A DNA stretch of 64,000 nucleotides from Pyxidicoccus parkwaysis (lineage in GTDB: Bacteria > Myxococcota > Myxococcia > Myxococcales > Myxococcaceae): contig NZ_CP071090.1 of NCBI RefSeq assembly GCF_017301735.1, positions 9,910,001 to 9,974,000 of the forward strand. The letters are read 5' to 3'. The notes beneath the pieces were generated by a model. It was not told the origin of the DNA. It saw only the letters and a list, made by a program, of their open reading frames with translations, and ran no database searches. Both the position numbers and the translations under genes were made by a program. Position 1 is the stretch's first letter. Each line of letters opens with the position of its first letter. Shown here in pieces: positions 45,251 to 54,041 of this stretch.

Positions 45251-45640
45251 ATGAAGCTCGGCTACGTCATCCTCTACGTGCAGGACGTGCCCGCCACCGT
45301 CGACTTCTACGAGAAGGCCTTCGGCCTGCAACGCCGCTTCCTCCACGAGAGCAACAGCTACGCGGAGATGGAGACGGGTGCCACGGCGCTGGCCTTCGCG
45401 GCGGAAGGAATGGCGAAGGACAACGGCCTCACCGTGCGGCCCAACCGGGTGAAGGAGGACGCGGCGGCGGTGGAGGTGGCGCTCGTCACGCCGGACGTGC
45501 AGGCCGCCTATGAGCGCGCGGTGAAGGCCGGCGCCAGGCCCGCCCAGCCTCCCAAGCAGAAGCCCTGGGGGCAGACGGTGGCCTACGTGAGAGACATCGA
45601 CGGAGTGCTGGTGGAGCTCTGCACGCCGATGTCCGCTTGA
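45251..45640 (+). CDS. VOC-family (glyoxalase/bleomycin-resistance fold) protein
   Basis: A 129-residue vicinal-oxygen-chelate protein: LGYVILYVQDVPATVDFYEK at the N-terminus and GQTVAYVRDIDGVLVELCTP at the C-terminus are typical paired beta-alpha-beta modules, with a Glu metal ligand in the last strand. Function could be a small-molecule lyase, dioxygenase or binding protein. It is convergent with tRNA-Ala of cassette C, 6 nt away. Confidence 0.9.
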   Translation: MKLGYVILYVQDVPATVDFYEKAFGLQRRFLHESNSYAEMETGATALAFAAEGMAKDNGLTVRPNRVKEDAAAVEVALVTPDVQAAYERAVKAGARPAQPPKQKPWGQTVAYVRDIDGVLVELCTPMSA

Positions 45641-45646
45641 GTCGAG

Positions 45647-45717
45647 TGGAACCACCGGGAATCGAACCCGGATCTCCCGGACGCCAGCCGGGTGCTCTCC
45701 CATTGAGCCATGGCCCC
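45647..45717 (-). tRNA. tRNA-Ala(GGC), last tRNA of cassette C
   Basis: 71 nt. Acceptor GGGGCCA/TGGTTCC includes G3-U70 and A73; anticodon stem CCCGG/CCGGG, loop CTGGCGT gives GGC for codon GCC. Confidence 0.9.
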
Positions 45718-45749
45718 GTATGAAACAAACACAGACAGGGTGTATCGAG

Positions 45750-45825
45750 TCGGGATGACTGGATTCGAACCAGCGACCTCGCGCACCCCAAGCGCGCGCT
45801 CTTTTCCAAGCTGAGCTACATCCCG
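45750..45825 (-). tRNA. tRNA-Pro(TGG)
   Basis: 76 nt. Acceptor CGGGATG/CATCCCG with the C1-G72 pair typical of bacterial tRNA-Pro; anticodon loop CTTGGGG gives TGG. T arm GCTGG-TTCGAAT-CCAGT. Confidence 0.91.
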
Positions 45826-45828
45826 ATA

Positions 45829-45900
45829 AGCAGTCGGCGGGACTCGAACCCGCATGGTCCTGAGTGGCGCTCAGGTGCCTCACCTCTCGGCCACGGCTGC
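45829..45900 (-). tRNA. tRNA-Gly(GCC)-like, C33 variant, cassette C
   Basis: 72 nt, U73. Acceptor GCAGCCG/CGACTGC; the C5-A68 mismatch is shared with the cassette B copy. Anticodon loop GCGCCAC (C33), identical to that copy. Confidence 0.76.
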
Positions 45901-45923
45901 ATGTGTTGCGTGTGCTGCGTGAG

Positions 45924-45996
45924 TACCCCGTACGGGAGTCGAACCCGTCCCACCGCATTGAAAGAGCGGTGTCCTGCGCCGCTAGACGAACGGGGC
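45924..45996 (-). tRNA. tRNA-Glu(TTC), first tRNA of cassette C
   Basis: 73 nt. Same acceptor as the other two cassette Glu tRNAs but loop CTTTCAA gives TTC. Anticodon stem CCGCT/TGCGG has a T31-T39 mismatch. It begins 28 nt after the hairpin. Confidence 0.88.
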
Positions 45997-46024
45997 GTCG
46001 GCACTGCGTGGGCCCGGAAATGAC

Positions 46025-46058
46025 AGAGGCCGGGTTCCCCTCTGGGAGCCCGGCCCCT
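46025..46058 (-). terminator. conserved cassette hairpin C
   Basis: Same hairpin as A and B with one base change that leaves a G-U wobble only on the minus-strand RNA (AGGGGCCGGG/CCCGGCCTCT), so pairing is kept in the transcript. Followed by ATTTCCGGG. A separate 8-bp hairpin (GCCTCGTC...GACGAGGC) lies between the ORF stop and this element. Confidence 0.6.
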
Positions 46059-46097
46059 GGTCACCGCGCCTCGTCAGGCGACGAGGCACAGCGAGGC

Positions 46098-46196
46098 TCA
46101 GGCTCCGGGCGGTTCACCGCCGGCGGCGGGTCCCAGCAGGGCGGGTTCGGAAGCGGCGTTCATGGACTCGGGGTTCATCGGGCTCGTCGGGTTCAT
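46098..46196 (-). CDS. cassette C leader peptide, 32 aa, Pro/Ala/Gly/Glu-rich
   Basis: Short ORF with the same ribosome site as peptides A and B. It begins MNPTSPMNPES, sharing TSPMNPE with peptide B, and ends GGEPPGA. Composition: 7 Pro, 6 Ala, 4 Gly and 3 Glu in 32 residues; the four tRNAs of the array are exactly Glu, Gly, Pro and Ala. All six Ala codons are GCC or GCT, the codons read by the array's GGC anticodon. No signal peptide or membrane helix. Confidence 0.66.
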   Translation of the reverse strand: MNPTSPMNPESMNAASEPALLGPAAGGEPPGA

Positions 46197-46249
46197 CGTC
46201 ACCGCTCCTTTCAGCGAAAAAAGACGCGGCGAAAATCAATGCCTGACAC
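46197..46249 (-). promoter_or_regulatory. cassette C upstream element and ribosome site
   Basis: GTGTCAGG (plus 46242-46249) lies 53 nt before the ATG, followed on the minus strand by GATTTTCGCCGCGTCTTTTTTCG and the CTGAAAGGAGCGGTGAC block. Just outside, an inverted repeat TGTCACA-N7-TGTGACA (46256-46276) may be an operator for this cassette or for the divergent lipoprotein gene. Confidence 0.6.
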
Positions 46250-46388
46250 GGGCGATGTCACATCGTTTTTGTGACACGCCGCGCGAACCTTCCGCCACGC
46301 GCAGGACACCTCCGGCCGACCGGGGCTGACCCGAGGGGGTGAATGGAGGTATGAGGGCTGACGGGGCCCTGGACGGCCTCTCCCCTCG

Positions 46389-47744
46389 ATGAAGACCGCC
46401 CCCCTGCTCGCCCTCTCCGCGCTGCTCGCCCTATCCGGCTGTGGGGCGTCCGATGACGCCTGCTTCCCCACGACGATCTTCGATGACTCCAGCGCGGGCC
46501 CCCCCGCCTTCCGCGTGGATGCGCCGGCGTCGCTCCAGGTCTCCGCCCTGCAGACCCTGTCCTGCAGCGGAAAGACCGACTCACAGGTGCCAGACAGCGT
46601 CACGGCGGAGGTGTTCGACCCGGACAACCAATTGGTTCCCTCGGAGGTGGAGCTGGCGGTGAATGGGATGTCCGCCGTCGTCCGCTTCACGCCGAAGACG
46701 ACGGGACGTCACCATGTGCTCGTCGCCTTCGCGCCGGTGGGCAGCGTGCAGCAGCTCGGCGTGTACGTGGCGCGGACCTGGAGCGGGAGCAACACCGCCA
46801 CCACGCTGCCGCTGCCCCGGTGCACGCAGCTGGACCGCACCACGCGAGGCACCTGGCTGTGTGACGGCGTGGCGGTGCACGCGGACGGGCGCACGCAGCG
46901 GCTCGGCACCTCCACGCTGGCGCCGGACGTCGCCGTCGCGGGCAACGTCGTCTGGGTGGTGGGCAGCGAGGGCCGCGTGCGCCGCTTCGAGGACACCGGC
47001 GGCACGGAGCTGGAGCTGACCGGCTCGCTGCTGCTCAGCACGTCCGCGCCGGTGACGACCATCCAGAGCCGGCTCGCCACGCAGAACGAGCTGTGGGTGC
47101 TCGACAGCCAGCGCCTGCACCGCTTCGTCTTCACGGAGGCCGGCGTGCTCGCCGCCGCGGGCGCCACGACGTGGATTTCGGGCACCGAGACCCCCTTCGG
47201 CACCGACAACACCCTGGGGCTGCTGGTGCGCGTGTCCTCGGAGCGGGTGCTGGTGGTGAAGATGACGCCCCTGGCGGATAGCCAGGCATGTTCCTTCCAG
47301 CTCGAGTCGGACGGCGCCTTCGCCGCCACGGGCGAGCCCTGCCTGCCGCTGCGGGGCACGCCGGTGGGCTACGAGGACGGCGTGGTGTGGATGCGCGCCG
47401 GTGCGCCCTTCCAGGCGGGCGGGCAGACGCTGCAGCGGTGGGCCGTCTCGGACGGGACGCTGATGGAGCAGGGCAGCCTGGTGCTGGACTCGAGGGTGGA
47501 GGGTGTCGTCACCGCGCTCCGCGCGGGCTTCCTCGTCCCTGACGTCCGTCTGGGCTTCCTGCCGACCTCGTTCTCCGTGCTGCCGGTGGTGTCTGCGTCG
47601 CAGGGCCCCCTGGGCCTGGAAATCCTGCCCGGCACCGCGTCGCTCGCTTCCGAGCTGCGCACCGTCTCCCCGCGCTTCTACTGGGAGGGAGACAACCGGG
47701 TGAGCGGCGCCAGCACGGTGGTGTACGAGCGGCCCGCGGGCTGA
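46389..47744 (+). CDS. lipoprotein, 451 aa, probable beta-propeller-like body
   Basis: Signal peptide with lipobox ALSGC-G (Cys18). The body has an Ig-like N-terminal part (about residues 40-120, FRVDAPASLQVSALQTLSC) followed by repeating beta-strand blocks around VVWVVGSEGRVRRFED, ELWVLDSQRLHRFVF and VVWMRAGAPFQAGGQTLQRW, suggestive of a propeller. No catalytic motif. Located in the outer or inner membrane by lipid anchor. Function unknown. Confidence 0.82.
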   Translation: MKTAPLLALSALLALSGCGASDDACFPTTIFDDSSAGPPAFRVDAPASLQVSALQTLSCSGKTDSQVPDSVTAEVFDPDNQLVPSEVELAVNGMSAVVRFTPKTTGRHHVLVAFAPVGSVQQLGVYVARTWSGSNTATTLPLPRCTQLDRTTRGTWLCDGVAVHADGRTQRLGTSTLAPDVAVAGNVVWVVGSEGRVRRFEDTGGTELELTGSLLLSTSAPVTTIQSRLATQNELWVLDSQRLHRFVFTEAGVLAAAGATTWISGTETPFGTDNTLGLLVRVSSERVLVVKMTPLADSQACSFQLESDGAFAATGEPCLPLRGTPVGYEDGVVWMRAGAPFQAGGQTLQRWAVSDGTLMEQGSLVLDSRVEGVVTALRAGFLVPDVRLGFLPTSFSVLPVVSASQGPLGLEILPGTASLASELRTVSPRFYWEGDNRVSGASTVVYERPAG

Positions 47745-47800
47745 CGTGCGCCCGCTCCTCTCGCAGTCTTCGTACAGCGTGCGGCCCACGGGCGGGGAGG

Positions 47801-49657
47801 ATGGCAACGCGCTGCTCCGCCACCACCTTCGAGGAAATGCGGGACGCGAGGTCAGGTCCGAAGGAGGAACATCCGCCACTGCTCGTCGAAGCCGCACCCG
47901 GTGAAGGGCTGGACCTGGAGGCCATGCTGGCCCACCTGGGGTACCCGCTCCACCGCGTGAGCGACGCGAGCACCGCGTGCGCGGAGCCCCCGGTCTGCGT
48001 CGTCATCGACGCGCGGGCGGAGCAGACGTCCGGCTTCGAGCGGGCGGCCCGGCTGCGCGCCACGCCCGCGCTGGAGCACACGCCCCTGCTGCTGGTGGGG
48101 CGGGCCCCGTTCAACGAGGAGGACCTGCTGCGCGGCCTCGCGCTGGGACGGGTGGACTTCCTGCTGGAGCCGCTGCATCCGCAGGCCGTCCGAGCCCGGG
48201 TGCGCACCGTCCTGGAACTGCGGCGCAAGGAAGACGCCCTGCGCGAGGCCGTGGAGCGCGCGGAGGGCGCGGCGCGGGAGCGCGCGCGGCGACTGGAGGC
48301 GCTCGCCAGCGACTTCGCCGCCCTGAAGCGCGCCAAGGAGGACCAGACCTTCCTCGCCGCCGTGAGCGAGACGCTGGCCTGCTCGCTCGATGCGGAGGCC
48401 ACGCTCACCCGTGTGGCGCAGCAATGCATCCCCCATCTCGGCGACGGCTGCTTCCTCGATTTGGTGGAGCCCGAGGGCGGCCTGCGCCGGCTCGCGGTGG
48501 CGCACCAGGACCCGGCCCGCGAGGACCTGGCCCGCGAAGTCTCGCGGCGCTACCCCGTGCAGCTCGAAGCGCCGCACGGGCCCGCCGCGGCCATCCGCAC
48601 CGGGAAGACCTGGTGCGAGCCCTTCATGGACGACGCGCTGCTGACCGGCTTCGCGCTGGACGCCACCCATCTGGAGCTGCTGCGCGCGCTGGGCATCACC
48701 TCGCTGCTGTCGGTGCCCCTGCGCTCGAGGGACCAGGTGCTCGGGGCGATGACGTTCATCCACGGGCGTCCGGACCGCCACCACGACGCGCAGGACCGGC
48801 GCGTGGCCGAGGACCTGGCCCGCCGGGCCGCGCTCGCGCTGGACAACGCGCGCCTCTACTCCGAGGCCCAGGCCGCCGTGCGCCTGCGGGACGAGTTCCT
48901 CACCGTGGCCTCGCACGAATTGCGCACGCCGCTGACGCCCCTGCAGCTCACGCTCGCCACCCTGGCGCGCGAGCTGTGGCGGGACGGCATCGCCTCGCAC
49001 GACGCGCGGGCCCGGCACCACCTGGAGGTGGCGCGCACGCAGGTGCGCAAGCTGGCGGCGCTGGTGGGCGCGCTGCTCGACGTCGGGCGCCTCAACCACG
49101 GGCGACTGACGCTGGAGCTGGCGGAGACGGACCTGGGCGAGGTGCTGCGCGACGTGGCGGACTGGTTCGCGTCCGAGGTGGCGAAGGCTGGCAGCCACCT
49201 GAAGCTGGAGTACGCGGCGGACACGCGCGGGCGGTGGGACCGGTTGCGGCTGGAGCAAATCATCACCAACCTGCTCTCCAATGCCCTCCGCTATGGCGCC
49301 GGTGGCGACATCCACGCGCGGGTAGAAGACTTGGGAGACCAGGTGCGGCTGACGGTGCGGGACGAGGGCATCGGCATCTCCCCGAAGGACCAGGAGCGCA
49401 TCTTCGGCCGCTTCGAGCGGGCCGTGTCCGGGCGCCACTACGGAGGCCTGGGGCTGGGCCTCTTCATCACCCGCAACCTCGTGGAGGCGCTGGGTGGCCG
49501 CATCGAGGTGGAGAGCTGGCCCCGGAAGGGCTCCACCTTCCGCGTCACCCTGCCCCGCGCCGGGCCCCGGACCGAAGACGACGTCTCCGTGGCCCCGGCA
49601 CATCCCACGGAACCCGTTGGGGCCCACACGGGGGGTGCGGGCCCCAGCCCCGGGTGA
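47801..49657 (+). CDS. histidine kinase with N-terminal degenerate receiver and GAF domain
   Basis: A 618-residue soluble kinase. Residues about 25-135 look like a receiver domain: Asp70 in VVID-AR sits at the phosphoacceptor position, but the acidic pair of strand 1 is replaced by LLVEAAPG and the conserved Lys of strand 5 is Glu123 (DFLLEPLHP), so phosphorylation is doubtful. A coiled coil follows, then a GAF domain (about 190-345), HisKA with His372 in VASHELRTPL, and HATPase_c (NLLSNALRYG, DEGIGISP, GLGLGLFIT). No partner regulator is adjacent. The C-terminal 30 residues are low-complexity. Confidence 0.91.
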   Translation: MATRCSATTFEEMRDARSGPKEEHPPLLVEAAPGEGLDLEAMLAHLGYPLHRVSDASTACAEPPVCVVIDARAEQTSGFERAARLRATPALEHTPLLLVGRAPFNEEDLLRGLALGRVDFLLEPLHPQAVRARVRTVLELRRKEDALREAVERAEGAARERARRLEALASDFAALKRAKEDQTFLAAVSETLACSLDAEATLTRVAQQCIPHLGDGCFLDLVEPEGGLRRLAVAHQDPAREDLAREVSRRYPVQLEAPHGPAAAIRTGKTWCEPFMDDALLTGFALDATHLELLRALGITSLLSVPLRSRDQVLGAMTFIHGRPDRHHDAQDRRVAEDLARRAALALDNARLYSEAQAAVRLRDEFLTVASHELRTPLTPLQLTLATLARELWRDGIASHDARARHHLEVARTQVRKLAALVGALLDVGRLNHGRLTLELAETDLGEVLRDVADWFASEVAKAGSHLKLEYAADTRGRWDRLRLEQIITNLLSNALRYGAGGDIHARVEDLGDQVRLTVRDEGIGISPKDQERIFGRFERAVSGRHYGGLGLGLFITRNLVEALGGRIEVESWPRKGSTFRVTLPRAGPRTEDDVSVAPAHPTEPVGAHTGGAGPSPG

Positions 49658-49775
49658 AGGCCGAGCGAAAAAGCGCGGAATGTCGCTTGCCTGCCTCTCG
49701 CCGTGCCCCACGCACGGGTGTAGAGAGGCCCGCGCGCCGCGTGTACCAGACGCACCACCCGCCGGAGGTGAGCCG

Positions 49776-51101
<1,326 letters not shown>

Positions 51102-51145
51102 CGCGACGAGGCCGGTAGCCGCTCGCGCGGGAGGCACTTCGGCCC

Positions 51146-52069
51146 ATGATTCACACGACGCTCAGGCGAACCCTCACGCTGGAGTCCCCGGAGGAGCCCG
51201 GCCGTCCCGCGCACGTGTCAGCGGCGAGCGGCCTGGTGCGCGCGGGCGCCTGGCTCTACATCGTCGCGGACGATGCCCTGCACCTCGCCGTCTTCCCGCT
51301 GGCCGGTGAAGCACCGGGGCGGAGCGTGCGCCTGTTCCCGGGCGAGCTTCCGTCGGAGCCCAAGGCGCGCAAGGCGGCCAAGCCGGACCTGGAGGCGCTG
51401 TGCCTGCTGGGTCCGCTCGCGGACGCGCCGCACGGGGCGCTGCTGGCACTGCCCTCGGGCTCGGCGGCAACGCGGCTGCGTGGCGCGGTGCTACCGCTGG
51501 GCGCGGACGGTGCGCTGGCGGGAGAGGTGCGCACGGTGGACTGCACGGCGCTGTATGCGCAGCTCACGCGCGAGTTGGGGCCGCTGAACATCGAGGGCGC
51601 GGCGGTGGCGGGCGGGCGGCTGCGGCTGCTCAACCGGGGCAACGGGGACGTGGGCGTGGACGCGCTCGTGGACCTGGATTTGGAGCGTGCGCGGCGCGGG
51701 CTGGAGGTGGGCGCGCTAGGCCCGGACGTGGTGCGCACCACGCGGCGATGGGAATTGGGCCGGGCCGGTGGCGTGCGGCTGTCCTTCACGGACGCGTCGC
51801 CGCTGCCGGACGGAAGGCTGGTGTTCACCGCGGCGGCCGAGGACACGCGAGACGCCTACGCGGATGGCGTGGTGACAGGCTCGGCGGTGGGCGTGCTGGC
51901 GCCGGATGGCACGCCGGTGTTCCTGGACGCGGTGGACGCGAAGGTGAAGCTGGAGGGCGTGGACGCGCGCGTGGAGCGTGGACGCGTGCACGTGCTGCTG
52001 GTGGCGGACGCGGATGACCCGGCGGTGGCGGCACCGCTGCTTGAAGCGGTGCTCGACGTCCCGGCGTGA
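51146..52069 (+). CDS. conserved hypothetical protein, 307 aa
   Basis: Soluble, Ala/Gly/Leu-rich protein with no signal peptide. Repeated beta-strand segments (GAWLYIVADDALHLAVFPL, GALLALPSGSA, GGRLRLLNRGNGDV, RLVFTAAAEDT) suggest a propeller-like fold. It resembles what databases list as a myxobacterial DUF family, but I cannot name it safely. Starts 44 nt after mgtE and is tail-to-tail with the TPR lipoprotein gene, with 1 nt between stops. Confidence 0.7.
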   Translation: MIHTTLRRTLTLESPEEPGRPAHVSAASGLVRAGAWLYIVADDALHLAVFPLAGEAPGRSVRLFPGELPSEPKARKAAKPDLEALCLLGPLADAPHGALLALPSGSAATRLRGAVLPLGADGALAGEVRTVDCTALYAQLTRELGPLNIEGAAVAGGRLRLLNRGNGDVGVDALVDLDLERARRGLEVGALGPDVVRTTRRWELGRAGGVRLSFTDASPLPDGRLVFTAAAEDTRDAYADGVVTGSAVGVLAPDGTPVFLDAVDAKVKLEGVDARVERGRVHVLLVADADDPAVAAPLLEAVLDVPA

Positions 52070-52070
52070 G

Positions 52071-52973
52071 TCAGTTGTGCTCGTTGGCGGCTTCTTCGGG
52101 CCGGCCGCCCACGGCCTCCAGCGAGCTGCGGGCCGGGCGGTTGCGGTCGAAGGCAGCCTCGCGCCCCACCACTTCCGGGTGCGTGTTGGCGATGCGCTTG
52201 CGAGCCCGGGCGATGTAGTCCTGCACGAGCGCCGGGTCCGGGTGCGTCTTCAGCGCCTCCACCCAGGTCTCGATGGCCTTCTCGTTCTCTCCCGCGTCGG
52301 CCTTCAGCTTGCCCATCTCGAAGAGGGCGTGCGGAGCGAGCTCGGAGTCCGGGAAGCGGGTGCGCAGGTCCGCGAAGGTGCGCGAGGCCTCCTGGCGGCG
52401 GCCCTCAATCATCGAGATGGCCTGGGCCTGGAGGAAGAGCGAGTCGTCCACGAAGGCGCTGGTGGGAAAGCGCTCGATGAGCCGGCGCGTCTCCAGCTCG
52501 CACTGCTGGTAGTCACCCAGCTCGAAGTAGAGCTTGGCGACCTGATAGTGCAGCTCGGCGCCCTGCGGGGGGTTGAGCTTGAGGGCCGCGGTGAGCTGGT
52601 CGATGGCGCCGCGCAAATCTCGGTAGTGAACGCGCAGGAGCTCCGCGAGGATGATGCGCGCGTCGAGCGCCTCGGGCGCATCCGGGCACTGCTGGATGAG
52701 CTCGCGGTAGACGCCGACGGCCTCCTTCACCTTGCGCTGCTCCAGCCAGTACACGTCGGCGGCGCCCTTGAGGGCGCGGGCGCGGAGAACGAGCGCCTCG
52801 GGGGACTCGTCGTGGCGCAGCCCGTCGAAGGCCTTGCGGTACTCGACGAGGGCCTCGTCGGGGCGCTTCTCGAAAGTGGCGTCGTGGGCGCGCTGGAGGT
52901 GGTCCACAGGCTTGTCGCGGCAGGCCACGCCGGCGAGAGCCAGAAGGGTGAGCGCGATTCGCAATCGCCGCAC
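52071..52973 (-). CDS. TPR-repeat lipoprotein
   Basis: A 300-residue protein starting at GTG 52973, which overlaps the upstream stop (TAGTG). Signal peptide with lipobox LAGVAC-R (about residue 20). Four to five tetratricopeptide repeats follow (ALVEYRKAFDGL, EAVGVYRELIQQCPDAPEA, AIDQLTAALKLNPP, KAIETWVEALKTHPDPALV), similar to YbgF/BamD-type outer-membrane helpers. Likely a periplasmic scaffold. The longer frame to 53102 is a shadow of the upstream gene. Confidence 0.83.
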   Translation of the reverse strand: MRRLRIALTLLALAGVACRDKPVDHLQRAHDATFEKRPDEALVEYRKAFDGLRHDESPEALVLRARALKGAADVYWLEQRKVKEAVGVYRELIQQCPDAPEALDARIILAELLRVHYRDLRGAIDQLTAALKLNPPQGAELHYQVAKLYFELGDYQQCELETRRLIERFPTSAFVDDSLFLQAQAISMIEGRRQEASRTFADLRTRFPDSELAPHALFEMGKLKADAGENEKAIETWVEALKTHPDPALVQDYIARARKRIANTHPEVVGREAAFDRNRPARSSLEAVGGRPEEAANEHN

Positions 52974-53224
52974 TAGCAGGCCTCCGGAATCACGGCGACA
53001 CACCGCGAGTCCTCGCAGCGCACGCACTCGGCCACGGGGGACACGTCGGTGACGCACACACTCACGCGGGACGTCCGAGGGCAGTCCTCGGAGGTGACGC
53101 AACGGAAGACCTCCCCGTTGTCACGGGTGATGTCGGCGGTCGTGGAACCACAGACCTCCAGGTCATTGCATCCGAGGAGCCCCACCGCCATGGCGGCGAA
53201 CACCCCATAGGCGTCGCGTCTCAC
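52973..53224 (-). CDS. small Cys-rich lipoprotein, 83 aa
   Basis: Starts at GTG 53224, giving a 19-residue signal peptide ending in lipobox GLLGC-N. The mature part has 8 further cysteines in pairs (CVTSEDC, CVRCEDSRC), probably disulfide-bonded. The stop overlaps the GTG of the TPR lipoprotein, so both are translated as a pair. No family recognised. Confidence 0.68.
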   Translation of the reverse strand: MRRDAYGVFAAMAVGLLGCNDLEVCGSTTADITRDNGEVFRCVTSEDCPRTSRVSVCVTDVSPVAECVRCEDSRCVAVIPEAC

Positions 53225-53403
53225 GGCGGCGTTTCTAGCCGGATTCGCCCGCGCCGTCACGGAACGCTGCGTTCGCCTGCCTGCTGCCGGGCCTGCCGTC
53301 TGCCTCGGGGGCGAGGGGCTCTGAACAGGAAAAACTTGTTTTTCTGGATGGCTCCACTGACGTCTCCCACGGGCTCGCGCGTTGCACGAGTGGGGCTACA
53401 GCC

Positions 53404-54030
53404 ATGAAACGCTTCGAGACAGCCCAGGTGGTGGAGCCTCAGGAACGGACCAGCGCGGACCATGTGGCCACCCTGTCGTGGGGTGAGGCCACGGTGCTCG
53501 TGGTGGCGGATGGCGCGGGGAACTCGCGACGTGGAACCGAGGCTGCCGCGGCGGTTGTCCAAGCGGTGCGCGCCGCCGTGAATGAGCGCTCGGATTTGGG
53601 ACGGCCCGAGGTGTGGAGCGACATCCTGACACGGTGTGACCAGATGCTCGTGTCATCGGGACAGGGAGGAGAGAGCACCGCCGTCGTCGCCTGCATCACC
53701 GGAGAGCGAGTCCTCGGGGCCAGCGTGGGGGACTCGGAGTTGTGGCTGATTCAGGGTGACTCGCACCGAGTCCTGACGGAGCACCAGCGCCGCAAGCCGC
53801 TGCTCGGGAGCGGTGAGGCCGTGCCAGTCTTCTTCGACACGCAGTGGAGTGGCGGCACGCTGCTCGGCGCAAGTGATGGGTTGTTCAAGTACGTGGACGC
53901 GCGTCGCATCCGCGCGGTGGCTTCCGACCCGGACCTCTCCGCCGCAGCCCGGGCATTGGCCGCGCTGCCGAGGCTCGCGTCAGGTGAATTGCCGGATGAC
54001 GTCGGACTCGTGCTCTGCCGCCCCGTGTGA
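53404..54030 (+). CDS. PP2C-like protein phosphatase
   Basis: A 208-residue PPM-type domain. Metal-binding motif 1 is VVADGAGNSRRG, later motifs are GESTAVVACI, GASVGDSELWLI, LLGASDGLFKYV and the C-terminal Asp-Asp of LPDDVGLVLC. It is shorter than typical PP2C enzymes but keeps the aspartates. Its substrate may be phosphoprotein targets of the Ser/Thr kinases common in this group. It overlaps the possible GTG start of the NADAR gene and heads a four-gene run. Confidence 0.85.
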   Translation: MKRFETAQVVEPQERTSADHVATLSWGEATVLVVADGAGNSRRGTEAAAAVVQAVRAAVNERSDLGRPEVWSDILTRCDQMLVSSGQGGESTAVVACITGERVLGASVGDSELWLIQGDSHRVLTEHQRRKPLLGSGEAVPVFFDTQWSGGTLLGASDGLFKYVDARRIRAVASDPDLSAAARALAALPRLASGELPDDVGLVLCRPV

Positions 54031-54041
54031 GGAATCCGTCC

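Noticed and set aside
38454..46196. Cassette ORFs as type I or type II toxins
   Set aside because: Peptides A and C lack a membrane helix or antitoxin partner, and the hairpin and tRNA context is not that of known toxin-antitoxin loci.
38346..46249. T-box riboswitch controlling the tRNA arrays
   Set aside because: The leaders lack the T-box consensus and specifier-loop architecture and code for a peptide instead.
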